Shown: in pieces, positions 8,951-18,300 of the stretch
How the letters are laid out: every line of letters begins with the position of its first letter
How positions within the stretch are numbered: the first letter of the stretch is position 1
Source: Bacteriovorax sp.
GTDB lineage: Bacteria > Bdellovibrionota > Bacteriovoracia > Bacteriovoracales > Bacteriovoracaceae
Reading direction: 5' to 3'
Length of the DNA: 37,882 nt
Assembly (NCBI GenBank): GCA_018060625.1
Contig: JAGOVS010000012.1
Location: 1-37,882, forward strand
Translations under genes and position numbers: made by a program
Notes under the pieces: generated by a model
What the model saw: only the letters and a program-made list of their open reading frames with translations
What the model was told of the DNA's origin: nothing
Database searches by the model: none

Positions 8951-9868
8951 ATGAAGATAAGGAAGGCGAACATTTCTGTTTGTGTTTTGGCCCATAATGA
9001 AGAGCGCTCTATTGAGCGCACATTAATGGCCTTGATGAACACGGATCAGGGGGCCTTTTTTCCAATTACTGTTTATGCTAATGGTTGTTCAGATAGAACA
9101 CATCAAATTGTAAGTTCATTAGCAGTGAAATATAAAAATATAAGAAGCAGAGAAATCCCCATTGCTTCAAAAGTAAATGCTTGGAATACGGCCTTTGAGG
9201 AACAGGACAGTGAAATTGTCGTTTTTTGTGATGGAGATGTTTTTCCAGAAAAAAATGCGGTCACTCAGTTGCAGAATGATCTTTTGAAATTTGAGGATGT
9301 GATTATTTCAAGTTCCAGACTTTTTCCTTCTTGGAAAGGGGGAAATATTGAGCAAAGACTTGTTGCTTTTATGCAATTACCCCTTGGGCATGAGTATTTG
9401 TCTGGTGGTTTGTATGCGGTTAAACGAGATAGGCTTAAAGAGAAGTTTAATCAATTTGGTTTTGCAGGAATTCCCAAGGGGATCACAGGAGAAGATTATT
9501 TTTTAGAACGCTTGATTGAGCCTCATGAACTTTATATTTCTACCTGTAAGAATTTTTATATGGCCCCAATTATAAAAGATTATATTCGTTACTTAGCTCG
9601 TATTCGTTGGCAAAACGAGCAGATGGCCCTTATCTTGGGAGATCACCGCGATGTTCAGCTTTCACCTGGAGAGCTTCTTTCAAGAAAACTTATTGGACAG
9701 AAAAGTTTTTTATATCTTTTTATTTCTATTCCTGCAGTGATACTGCGATTCTTTTTTAAAAAGTTTTTTGTTACAAAAATTGAGGCGGCCTATAAACAAT
9801 TGGGCCCAGTCGTTAAAGACGGGGAACAGATATTGACTAGTCAGACTCGTTCGCATTCGACAAAATAA
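8951..9868 (+). CDS. Family 2 glycosyltransferase
   Basis: This is a 305-residue GT-A enzyme. The domain opens with ISVCVLAHNEERSIERTL, carries the DxD motif as D94-G-D96 in VVFCDGDVFP, and has the later acidic GEDYFLERL segment where the catalytic base normally lies. A single hydrophobic stretch near residue 250-265 (FLYLFISIPAVILRFFFK) may tether it to the membrane. The open frame extends to TTG 8936, but ATG 8951 is preferred because it follows the previous stop by five bases and has a GGAG site at 8938-8941. The last 32 bases overlap, in antisense, the 3' end of the convergent GT4 gene. It is the last plus-strand gene before the inverted block. Confidence 0.87.
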   Translation: MKIRKANISVCVLAHNEERSIERTLMALMNTDQGAFFPITVYANGCSDRTHQIVSSLAVKYKNIRSREIPIASKVNAWNTAFEEQDSEIVVFCDGDVFPEKNAVTQLQNDLLKFEDVIISSSRLFPSWKGGNIEQRLVAFMQLPLGHEYLSGGLYAVKRDRLKEKFNQFGFAGIPKGITGEDYFLERLIEPHELYISTCKNFYMAPIIKDYIRYLARIRWQNEQMALILGDHRDVQLSPGELLSRKLIGQKSFLYLFISIPAVILRFFFKKFFVTKIEAAYKQLGPVVKDGEQILTSQTRSHSTK

Positions 9869-10976
9869 GTTGATCGTATATTTTTTTGGTTTTTAAGGCC
9901 CAATTTTTAGCAGAATACTTTTCTTCGATGTCTGAGGCGTGCTCCATGGTGTATTTTTGCCATAATCCAATTTCGTTTTTAAGACATATGAGGGCCTGAT
10001 GCCAGCATTCTCGGCCATTATGACTTACGATTAGTCCATTGCGATGGGAGGTAACTAAGTCTTTGATTGCTCCGACATCATTGGCCAGTACAGGCAGACC
10101 TGAGGCGAGCGCCTCAATCAAAGTCATCGGTAAACCTTCTTTGAAGCTTGGAAGAATGAGTGCGTCTGCAAGAGAAATATAATGACTTGGGTTATGGACG
10201 TGGCCATAAAAAGTGACCTTAGATTCGAGTTGGAACTCTTTGACAAAGGCCATTGCTTGATTTTTTTCTACTCCATCACCAAGAACACTGAGAATGAATT
10301 GGTCTTTGAATTCAAAGCTATTAAAATTTTCAAGAAATGGGATTAGACCTTTTTCAGGGGATAGGCGTCCGATAAAAATAAGATGTATCTGATTATTTTT
10401 TGATCTGAGTTCTCTCTGGTCTCGTATACTTTTTGCATTTTTAAAAGAGAGCATATTGGTGACAACACTGATTTTTTTGTAGGGTGCAAGTTTTTTTAGC
10501 AAAAGGCCTCTCATTTCTTCAGAAACAGCGATGATGTGTTGGCATCTTTTCATTGAGAGGTCGGCCATCCATTCATAAAGCCTCATTTTGAACGTGTGGG
10601 AGGTATTACCATGATGTGTGTGAATGTGGTGAAATTTAGGCTTAATAAGCTGGCAAACAATAAGTGCTTTAAGTCCGTGGGTATGGATGATGAAATCTTT
10701 TTGTATGAGATCTTTAAGGAGTCGATTGATTTTTTTGGGTAATTCAAAATCAAGGGCCTTGGTAGATTCTAAAACCGTTATTTGTATCTTGGGAGAAAAT
10801 TCCATTATAAATTTTTCTGCAAATTGAGGGGCCCGGCTTTCTTTAATGACGATAACATGAGGGTTTAGACCTAAGTCAAAAAGAGCATGGGTCCCAGTGA
10901 TCACAACTTTTTCAGCACCGGCCAAAACCCCTGGGGCAAAAATAATGATAGGCTGATAATTGGCCTTATTGTGCAT
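9837..10976 (-). CDS. Family 4 glycosyltransferase
   Basis: This is a 379-residue GT-B retaining glycosyltransferase. The N-terminal domain has the glycine-rich acceptor loop PGVLAGAEKVV and HTHGLKALIV. The C-terminal nucleotide-sugar domain has IFIGRLSPEKGL and the E-x7-E motif in EGLPMTLIEALASGLPVLANDVGAIKDL. The frame is open to 11042, but the sequence before MHNKANYQPIIIFAPG has no family counterpart and lies inside the flippase gene, so ATG at 10976 is chosen. This leaves an 11-bp overlap with the upstream flippase gene. It is the third gene of a three-gene minus-strand operon. Its 3' end overlaps the plus-strand GT2 gene by 32 bp. Confidence 0.88.
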   Translation of the reverse strand: MHNKANYQPIIIFAPGVLAGAEKVVITGTHALFDLGLNPHVIVIKESRAPQFAEKFIMEFSPKIQITVLESTKALDFELPKKINRLLKDLIQKDFIIHTHGLKALIVCQLIKPKFHHIHTHHGNTSHTFKMRLYEWMADLSMKRCQHIIAVSEEMRGLLLKKLAPYKKISVVTNMLSFKNAKSIRDQRELRSKNNQIHLIFIGRLSPEKGLIPFLENFNSFEFKDQFILSVLGDGVEKNQAMAFVKEFQLESKVTFYGHVHNPSHYISLADALILPSFKEGLPMTLIEALASGLPVLANDVGAIKDLVTSHRNGLIVSHNGRECWHQALICLKNEIGLWQKYTMEHASDIEEKYSAKNWALKTKKIYDQLILSNANESD

Positions 10977-12405
10977 GTGAATTCTCTTTTTTATTTTTAA
11001 AAAATTTAATGAGATTAACGGCCCCAAGGTAAAAGAATGCATACAGGGGACCTAAGATGATAAACCACATTTTTTCTGTGGAGAAGATGGGTTTTAGTAA
11101 ATAGACTAAGGCGAGTAAGATAAGATTAATGAAGGTGTAAAAAAGATGGGCACGCCAGGCGATGAGGTTAGTAACGGATGTTTTTGTGAGTTTAGCTGAA
11201 AAAATCAGACCTGGGATTTTTGGGAAAAACATAAAAGTGACGGAAGAGATAAGGGCCCCCGGAGCTCCAAATTGTCCTGCACAAAAATACACAATTCCAA
11301 TGGAAAGAGGGGTGAGGATAAGATACATCTTTAAAATCCATTGGGTGTTGCCTGTAGCGCGTGGAATTGAATCGTGGGGAATGATGTAAGTCAAATAGGT
11401 AAGAGCATAAAGTCGCAAGTAAAATGACGATTCTATATAGCGAGAAGTAAAAAGTATTTCAATGATGGGTCGATTAAAAATCATGAGTCCGAAAAGGGCC
11501 GGAATCATAATATAGGATATATCACTTTGGGCCTTTCTGTAGCTTAAGACCATTTGAGGAAAGTCGAGGTTATGATAAGATTTTGATAATTCTGGGATAA
11601 GTATTTTTTGAACTGACATCTCCAGCAAAAGGAGAGGGGGAACCACCAAGCAGCCCATTGAATAAAAGGCAAAGTGAATGGGATCTAGTCTTGAAGAGAG
11701 AATGATCATGTCAATTTTTTCAACGATAAAACTCATGGCCCCTGCGATGGAAATGGGAGCGCAGTATTTTGTCACTTCGATGAATTTTTTCTGATCAATT
11801 GTAAAAGTAATTAGTTTTTCTCTTATCGAAAAAAAGATAGCGAGGAGAAGTTTTATAATAAAGAGAATAGTGAAACCCCAAAACGCGATATGAATGTCTC
11901 GGTAAAAATAGACGGAGCCAATGATTACTATGGCCTTGAGAATTTCAAAGCCACTATTGAAGAGACTCCCACTGATTTTTTTACCTTTAGCAATGAGGAA
12001 TTCGCCATAAAATCCTGAAGGAGCAGAGGTGATGGCCGAAAGGAGTAGTAGGATAGTATACTTTTCAGACATGGAAATAAAAACAGAGATGGGTTTTAAA
12101 AAGGCAAAACCAATCAGTGCACAGATAAAGCTTACTGCAAAGTTGAGGATCCAGGCTTGTTCGAGATATTGGTTGGCGTCCTTCTTTTTTCCAACAAAAT
12201 AATAGACACTGTAAAGAGGGCCTCCGGCCAATGAAATAAATATAATGGACTGGGCGTAGAGGAAAAATAATTTGTACAAACCCATTTCTTCTGGACTAAT
12301 CAGTCGAACGAGAATAATGGGAAGAAAGAGGTTCATGAGAGCTGAGAGCAGACTGATAAAAAAGACTGGCCAATGCCCGACTTTAAGTTTGTTTAAGTTG
12401 ATCAT
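10966..12405 (-). CDS. Wzx-like polysaccharide flippase (MOP superfamily)
   Basis: This is a 479-residue inner-membrane protein with about 12-14 hydrophobic segments, starting with VFFISLLSALMNLFLPIILVRLISPEEMGLY. The first helix, the R-L-I-S-PEEMG-LYKLFFLY segment and the distribution of short loops fit the polysaccharide-transport branch of the MOP superfamily. Such proteins flip undecaprenyl-diphosphate-linked repeat units to the periplasm for polymerisation. Its ATG overlaps the stop of the upstream GT4 gene by four bases (ATGA type), and its 3' end overlaps the downstream GT4 gene, so the three genes are translationally linked. The pairing with a Wzy-like protein and a Wza-like lipoprotein supports a Wzx/Wzy-dependent pathway rather than an ABC-transporter route. 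Confidence 0.87.
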   Translation of the reverse strand: MINLNKLKVGHWPVFFISLLSALMNLFLPIILVRLISPEEMGLYKLFFLYAQSIIFISLAGGPLYSVYYFVGKKKDANQYLEQAWILNFAVSFICALIGFAFLKPISVFISMSEKYTILLLLSAITSAPSGFYGEFLIAKGKKISGSLFNSGFEILKAIVIIGSVYFYRDIHIAFWGFTILFIIKLLLAIFFSIREKLITFTIDQKKFIEVTKYCAPISIAGAMSFIVEKIDMIILSSRLDPIHFAFYSMGCLVVPPLLLLEMSVQKILIPELSKSYHNLDFPQMVLSYRKAQSDISYIMIPALFGLMIFNRPIIEILFTSRYIESSFYLRLYALTYLTYIIPHDSIPRATGNTQWILKMYLILTPLSIGIVYFCAGQFGAPGALISSVTFMFFPKIPGLIFSAKLTKTSVTNLIAWRAHLFYTFINLILLALVYLLKPIFSTEKMWFIILGPLYAFFYLGAVNLIKFFKNKKENSHAQ

Positions 12406-13505
12406 CTTGAATATTCCCGCATGTATTCATTTACCATTTTCTTGACACTAAAATGATCTTCAACAATTTTTCTTGCTAACTCAACTTTCTCTTTTTGATG
12501 ATCTTTATTGATTAATATTTTGTCGCATAAATCTAAGAACTGCGCTTCTTGATGAGGTTCAAAAAAATCAACGGCAGTTCCATATTGATTGAGGGTTTTA
12601 TGACCTGGGATGGAACTGACAAGGCAGGGGGTTTCAACGGCCATGGCCTCTAAAACGGCCACGGGAATTCCTTCATGAGTTGAGGCGCTCACATAAAGAT
12701 CGGCCCCTAAATTATACTCACTGACCAGCTCTTGGGCCCCTGTCATGATCATATTTTGGTCTTCCCATTTTTTACATTCATCGAAATAATGTTGGTCACT
12801 AGCTGGACCAACCACGAGAAGTTGATACATGGGTCTTTTTTTGAAGGCCTTAATTATAAAGAGTTGATCTTTGAGAGGTAAAATTCTTGAGAGGCTGACA
12901 ATAACAGGTCGGTTGTGATCAAGTTTGTGGCGAGAGCATAGCCAGGTCTTTTTTTCTGATCGCATGGCCTTTGTAATTGGCCCTGAAAAGGTAGAGATTC
13001 CATTTTCAATAACAATTATTTTTTCAGAACTAATATTAAGTTCCTTGGTGTAAAATGCCCCAACTTTTTCACTAACGGCCACGATTTTATCCGCAATAGG
13101 GGTGATGTATTTTTCAAAGATTTTATATTTTGGAAATCGCTCGACATGACCTAATCCATGGGTCGTATGAATAAGACGTGGGACTTTGAAGTAAAAGCAT
13201 CGTCTTAAAAAAAAGATGATAAAAAGATACATAAGCGGATTGAGGTCATGGGTGTGAATGACGTCAGCATCCATGAGATCGCGATGCATTCTTTTTATGA
13301 GCTGAAAGTCATATCCCCTTTTTTTTTGAGGAGTGGGTATAATAGAAATGCCCATTTTTTGAAAATAAGGAAGCCATTCACGGTCATGGTCATAAACGTA
13401 AAGTGCCACGTCATGACCTTGGGCCATTTGCTCGAGGATTAAGTGAAATATGATTTTTTCTAAACCACCAATACCTAAAAATTGTGTAACATGTATGATC
13501 TTCAT
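12402..13505 (-). CDS. Family 4 glycosyltransferase
   Basis: This is a 367-residue GT-B glycosyltransferase. It begins MKIIHVTQFLGIGGLEKIIFHL, the typical GT4 N-terminus with the GG-x-E-K acceptor loop, followed by VIHTHDLNPLMY, the C-terminal-domain entry VSLSRILPLKDQ, and the E-x7-E motif EGIPVAVLEAMAVETPCLVS. No membrane segment is present, so it should work at the cytoplasmic face on lipid-linked intermediates. It is the first gene of the inverted three-gene block. The 94-bp gap to the divergent wza-like gene contains a Fur-box-like palindrome that could influence both directions. Confidence 0.9.
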   Translation of the reverse strand: MKIIHVTQFLGIGGLEKIIFHLILEQMAQGHDVALYVYDHDREWLPYFQKMGISIIPTPQKKRGYDFQLIKRMHRDLMDADVIHTHDLNPLMYLFIIFFLRRCFYFKVPRLIHTTHGLGHVERFPKYKIFEKYITPIADKIVAVSEKVGAFYTKELNISSEKIIVIENGISTFSGPITKAMRSEKKTWLCSRHKLDHNRPVIVSLSRILPLKDQLFIIKAFKKRPMYQLLVVGPASDQHYFDECKKWEDQNMIMTGAQELVSEYNLGADLYVSASTHEGIPVAVLEAMAVETPCLVSSIPGHKTLNQYGTAVDFFEPHQEAQFLDLCDKILINKDHQKEKVELARKIVEDHFSVKKMVNEYMREYSR

Positions 13506-13561
13506 AGCTTTCGAGGATTAGTCCTTGCTAAAGTATTCTATTCAAAATTTAAAAAATTGAT

Positions 13562-13580
13562 TACAATGATTCTCATTATA
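13562..13580. promoter_or_regulatory. Fur-box-like operator between GT4 and wza-like genes
   Basis: Read on the minus strand, the 19-mer TATAATGAGAATCATTGTA matches the E. coli Fur consensus GATAATGATAATCATTATC at 15 of 19 positions. The core is the palindrome AATGA-TTC-TCATT. It lies 19-38 bp upstream of the GTG start of the wza-like gene, in the divergent promoter region. A -10-like TATACT (13577-13582) overlaps it. No Fur protein is encoded in the window. Confidence 0.4.
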
Positions 13581-13599
13581 CTGGTTATAGGAGCAATGA

Positions 13600-14613
13600 G
13601 TGAACAAATTAACATTATTTTATCTTTTTTTGAGCTTTTTAATTACTGGCTGCTCAAGTCATTCTTTAGGTGATTATCCTAAATATACTGATCAAATTAA
13701 AACTGAGATGTCTGCTCCTAAATCTGAAGAGACTGAAAGCAACCTGGATAAAGAGATCCCTGATTTATCCAAAATCCCGGATTTTGTGGCAGCAGGATTT
13801 TCTTTCCAGCTCTCTCATCCCAGTGATGGTCGCCTCAGTGGGGTCTTCCGTTCCGACTTCAACGGGAATCTTCAACTCCCGTATGACGTACAAGTAAACA
13901 TTTCTAACAAAACTTTTACAGAAGTTAAAGAGCAGGTCTTAAGATCCTATCGAAAATTTTTTCAAAAAGGGGTTGAAGGTGTGAATTTCTCTATTGCCAA
14001 AAAAGAATATTGGATAGAGGTGAGGGGGTTAGTTAAAAAACCTGGACGCTACCTGGTAAAGCAGTCTAATACACTAGATCTTGTCGTTGACATGGCCGGA
14101 GGAGTTCAAGGGGATATTTCGATTGATTATTTTACGGCTTCCTTTAAACAGCAAAATTATGAGTATAAAGTTCTTTTAAACAAGTATTTTGAATCCTCAA
14201 GTTCCGCTGATAAAATCAGATGGCTTGGAGGAGATAATCTTTTTATTTCTAAATTGGATAGTCTTGCTGGAAAAACCCAAGAGATTCCCTTTGTCACTGT
14301 TATTGGAGGGGTGGGCAAACCTGGGAAAGTTTTGTATCAAAAGAATGCAAGTCTTTTTTATTTCATTGAAAAATCGGGAGGAACGATTAATGGATTGGGT
14401 TATCAAGAATGTTTTATTTTTAGAAATACAAAAGAAGGTGTGAAAAAGATTGAATTCTCTTTTGACCAACCAGAAACGATTCCCGCGATATTTCCCAATG
14501 ATACCATTTACATGAATACTCAAGTACGAAAGCTTTCAGATATTTGGCTGGAGCGACTTTCCCATATTGCGGGAATACTTTCGACTGCGGCCTTAGTGAT
14601 TATTGCGCTATAG
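13600..14613 (+). CDS. Wza-like polysaccharide export lipoprotein
   Basis: This is a 337-residue outer-membrane polysaccharide export protein. The signal peptide ends in the lipobox LITG-C18. A Poly_export domain follows (RSDFNGNLQLPYDVQVNI and VKEQVLRSYRKFF). An SLBB domain follows with YWIEVRGLVKKPGRYLV and a second SLBB repeat with FVTVIGGVGKPGKVL. A C-terminal hydrophobic/amphipathic helix (about 318-337) matches the helix that forms the outer-membrane alpha-barrel in Wza. It probably forms the outer-membrane exit pore, docked to the co-polymerase at 5088-6302. The start is GTG 13600 with a TAGGAG site six bases upstream. A nearby ATG at 13596 is in another frame. It is encoded apart from the co-polymerase, which is unusual for this pair. 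Confidence 0.88.
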   Translation: MNKLTLFYLFLSFLITGCSSHSLGDYPKYTDQIKTEMSAPKSEETESNLDKEIPDLSKIPDFVAAGFSFQLSHPSDGRLSGVFRSDFNGNLQLPYDVQVNISNKTFTEVKEQVLRSYRKFFQKGVEGVNFSIAKKEYWIEVRGLVKKPGRYLVKQSNTLDLVVDMAGGVQGDISIDYFTASFKQQNYEYKVLLNKYFESSSSADKIRWLGGDNLFISKLDSLAGKTQEIPFVTVIGGVGKPGKVLYQKNASLFYFIEKSGGTINGLGYQECFIFRNTKEGVKKIEFSFDQPETIPAIFPNDTIYMNTQVRKLSDIWLERLSHIAGILSTAALVIIAL

Positions 14614-14624
14614 TTGGATTTATT

Positions 14625-15296
14625 TTGGATAAAATAGCCTTGCTCAAACATTCTTCATTTTTTTTGATTCAAAAAGAGAATTTTGATAACGATGATGTGC
14701 AAGTAGTTCTCTCAAAGTTATGCATTGTGGATGATATCAGTCGTTTTCATCCTGAGCGACGCAAAGAGTTTCTCTTGGGACGATATTGCGCTTATAAGGC
14801 CTATGAAAAGTTATTAGGTCAAGAGCTTATTTCACTGATATCCCAATCAGATCGCTCACCAAAGTGGCCATATGGTGTTGTCGGTTCAATTTCTCACAAT
14901 CACAATTTAGTCTGTTGTGGGATTTCGACCAGTGAAAAATTAATAGGTCTTGGAGTTGATATTGAGCAATTAGGACGCACAAAGCCGGAGATGGGGCGTT
15001 ATATTCGCACAAAAGAAGATCTTGATGAGCATGAATATTTTGATGAAATTAGTCTTTTGACTTTTATTTTTTCGGCCAAGGAATCCCTTTATAAGGCCCT
15101 TTATCCTGAAGTTAAGAAATTTTTTGGATTTGAATACGCCTCTGTGACGGAAATCAATTTTGCGAATAAGACATTTAAAATTCAACTATTAAAGGATCTC
15201 AATTCACAATTCAATCTGGAGGGGCGTCATCATTTTGAGGGGCGCTTTGCCTTAATGGGCGACAATCTTTTAACAGCAATTGAAATTGCCCCGTGA
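14625..15296 (+). CDS. 4'-phosphopantetheinyl transferase (EntD/Sfp superfamily)
   Basis: This enzyme transfers phosphopantetheine from coenzyme A to a serine of a carrier protein. Signature elements are HPERRKEFLLGRYCAYKAY, RSPKWPYGVVGSISHNHN, the Mg-binding GVDIE (codons at 14952-14966) and FSAKESLYKAL with the W/F-SxKEA-type lysine. The arrangement fits the EntD-like group (about 220-250 residues) rather than AcpS. The frame is open upstream to 14544 inside the wza-like gene, but those residues have no family counterpart. TTG 14625, just after the wza stop, is my best guess and gives 223 residues. The exact start is uncertain. No acyl, peptidyl or aryl carrier gene lies nearby, so its substrate is unknown and its presence in a polysaccharide operon is unexpected. 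Confidence 0.85.
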   Translation: MDKIALLKHSSFFLIQKENFDNDDVQVVLSKLCIVDDISRFHPERRKEFLLGRYCAYKAYEKLLGQELISLISQSDRSPKWPYGVVGSISHNHNLVCCGISTSEKLIGLGVDIEQLGRTKPEMGRYIRTKEDLDEHEYFDEISLLTFIFSAKESLYKALYPEVKKFFGFEYASVTEINFANKTFKIQLLKDLNSQFNLEGRHHFEGRFALMGDNLLTAIEIAP

Positions 15297-15335
15297 AGAG
15301 TCAGCGTGTATAACCAGGCAGAGGTTTTTTAGCAA

Positions 15336-18300
15336 ATGTGTTTCAAATACAAGTTCTTCATTTTTTTCTTCATTTTTTTGGGAATACCTTGCTCCATCGC
15401 ATTTCCTTTTGAGTTTTATGGAGATGGCATCGTTCAAGAAAAGAGCGAAAAAAATTCCGAGAATTTTTCGCCCTTTACTCTCAGTTGTGACTTTGGAGAA
15501 ACTCAAACGGCCTTTGTGACTTATCATAACTTAAGACCTGGCTATTATACTGCCAAAGCTTTGGTTAGAGCAGATAATGTTCAAAAGGGAAAGGACGAGT
15601 ACTCATTTTGGCATTTTTATGATGGGGGATTTGGAGTAAAAACCATTTTTGCAGACCTTTATGGTAGTTATGGATTCAGAGAAATCAGTTATCCATTGCA
15701 AGTCAAAAATTCAGATTTAACGGTATGGTTTCGCTTAAAATCCCCTGGAAAAGTTTATGTTGATTCATTTCAATTAGTTCCTGCAATTAATCCAAATGGT
15801 AAGATTCGCATTTCTGATCCACTTCCTTTTAAACAAGAGAGAAAACAGTCTATCTTGCAGCCTTCAAGAACAACAGAATCTATTCGTCGACCTCTCTTTC
15901 ATTTTAATAATGCCGAAATGGGGCACTCTTTTGACCTAAAAAAAGATACACAAAATGGCGGAGTGGGCGTTGTTTCTGCCCATAAATATTATCATTTTTT
16001 TCCAGAAAGGCTTAGTCCTTCTGACTGGAGCGATTTTGATCGGATAGAGTTTGATTTATATAATCCAAATGATGATTATATTTCTTTTAATTTTACGATG
16101 GCAGATGATTTATCGACTGGCTATTGGAGTCAGCTTAATCATAACGAAATACTTGCGCCAGGTTGGAATCATATTTCTTTGTCCCTTTCCCAATATGTTG
16201 GGGAGCGAGGATCAGTAAAGTTTTTTCGTTCTTTGAACCTAAAGAAAATTAAAAAAATTTTTATGGGAATTGATCCTGAGGGCCGAAACCCCATTATCGA
16301 AAAAACGTTTTATCTTGATAATGTTAACTTGCTCAGAGATAAAATGCCACTTGCTCCAAAAAATATTTGGACCTTTGATTTTACTTCTCATAAGGCCCAT
16401 CAAAATTCTTTTATTCCCATCACGACCCAGAGCATTTTTAGTTTAGAAAAGGGCATGGGTTTTATTAATCCAGAATTTTGGAGAGTCGAAGATTCATTTG
16501 GACCTAGCTCATTTCTTCGTTATTCAATTGGGATTCTCTCCGGAAAATTTAGGGTTAATGTACCAAATGGCAGTTATCGGTTTCAATTGATTGCAGATAA
16601 ACTTGGTTTTTGGGATGTTCCCTTTTATAGAGACCGAACATTTTTTGTTAATGGGCGAGCTTTTTATAAAGAATCTCGCAATGCTGCCCAAGATTTCTTG
16701 AAAGATTTCTTGCGTTTTGAAAATGTTATCCCTTCAATATCGGACCATCCTTTTTCGCTTTATCACGGGCAGGTTTTTAAAAAAATTGAAGGAAGCGTTG
16801 ATGTTAAAAATGGACAAATAGATTTTGATTTTGCGGGAGACGCATCAGCGATATCTTTGAATACTTTGATTTTGTGGGAGAAGAAAGAAACCAAGGTTGC
16901 CCTTCAGTTCATAGATCAGTTTAATAAGCGAAATAGAAAAGAGTTCAATTGGCAAACTCGACCCTTGCGGCAAGTTGGACCAGGTCATTTTAAAGATCAA
17001 CTAGAGGTCAATGCGATTGCGCTTACTAAAAAACTTGATCCATTTATGCCACAAAAATCCCTTGGGCAAACACTTACTTTTCTAGCTGGAGAAAATGAAA
17101 AAGACTCGCAACTTTTACAGATTCTTCCTTTAAAGAATGGGGCCGTTTTAAATTTTAAAAAAGGTGTTTTTAAAAATAGTAAGAATGAAGTAGTTAAAAA
17201 TATTTCGTTTAAAGTAAGTGAAGTTATCAATCAGTTTGTTTCTCCTGGAATGGGGCATGAGACGTATCTTTTAAATGGCACCTACCTTCGAGAGTTAAAA
17301 AGACATTCTTTTGAAACAGATGCCCGAATTGTTAAATATCTTTGGATTGATGTTCAAACATCCTCAGACTCTTCGCCGGGGATTTACACCTCTTCTCTCG
17401 AATTGAGTTATAATAATCATTCTGTCATTCTTCCCATTGTGCTCAAAGTACTTCCTTATGAGCTTCCCAAACTAGATTTTCCAGTTGGTTTTTTAGGTTT
17501 GGATCCCCTTCCTTATTCCTACTTCTCAGGAAATGGGTGGCGAGAGATCCGTAAAAAATATCGATTCTTGGCCTTAAAAGAACTCAGTGAAGCGGGTTTT
17601 TCCACTTTTTCAGGATTACCTGAAGTTCCACTTAGATTCACCCAAGCAGCTCTTCAGTTAGAGACAAAAGATTTAGAAGAGACACTAAGTGAGGCGACTC
17701 GTTTAGGTTTTAAGGGGCCATTTTTTAGTTATGGAGGTCAATTTCCAGAATGGATTCTTCGCCCCTTAACTTATCCAATGAATATGTCAGAAGACGAATA
17801 TTATCAACGAGTCTCTGGGTTATTAAGACCACTTTTAAGTAAGAAGCATCCTCAAGCATTTCAAAAAATAGTCTATCTTTTTAGTGATGAGGCATCTGGC
17901 TATTCGCAAAAGACGAGTGAGGATTATCAGTTTGGGCAAAAAATAAAAAAGATTTTACCGGAGCTTTCTCTAGGGGGATTTAGCTTTTTTGAGAAAAGAG
18001 ATGTTCAATTAGAGAACTTAAACCATTTGTTTGATTTTGGTTTTTATTCATTACTTACTGAGCACAATTCCTTACAAATTAAAAAGCAGAAGGGACAATG
18101 GGGATTTTATAATGCAGTCCCTGGAAATTTAGATGACCCACGGTTTGCTTTTGGCATTGGGCTTTTTCTTGCCAGACAAAAGGGGCTTGCTCATTATTTA
18201 GAGTGGAATAGTATTGGTTTTAATCATTATCCTTATTTTGATTTTGATGGTCGAGAGTCTGACGTGGCCCTTTTTTACCCTTCTTTAAAAGAGGGGCTTT

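Noticed and set aside
13482-13673. Plus-strand open frame of 63 codons across the GT4/wza gap
   Set aside because: It overlaps the GT4 gene antisense and the wza signal peptide in another frame, and it lacks a convincing product. The wza-like frame with its lipobox is clearly the real one.
15280-15519. Open frame between the PPTase and the large exported protein
   Set aside because: It runs in a different frame over the signal peptide of the 1078-residue protein and has no match or good start.
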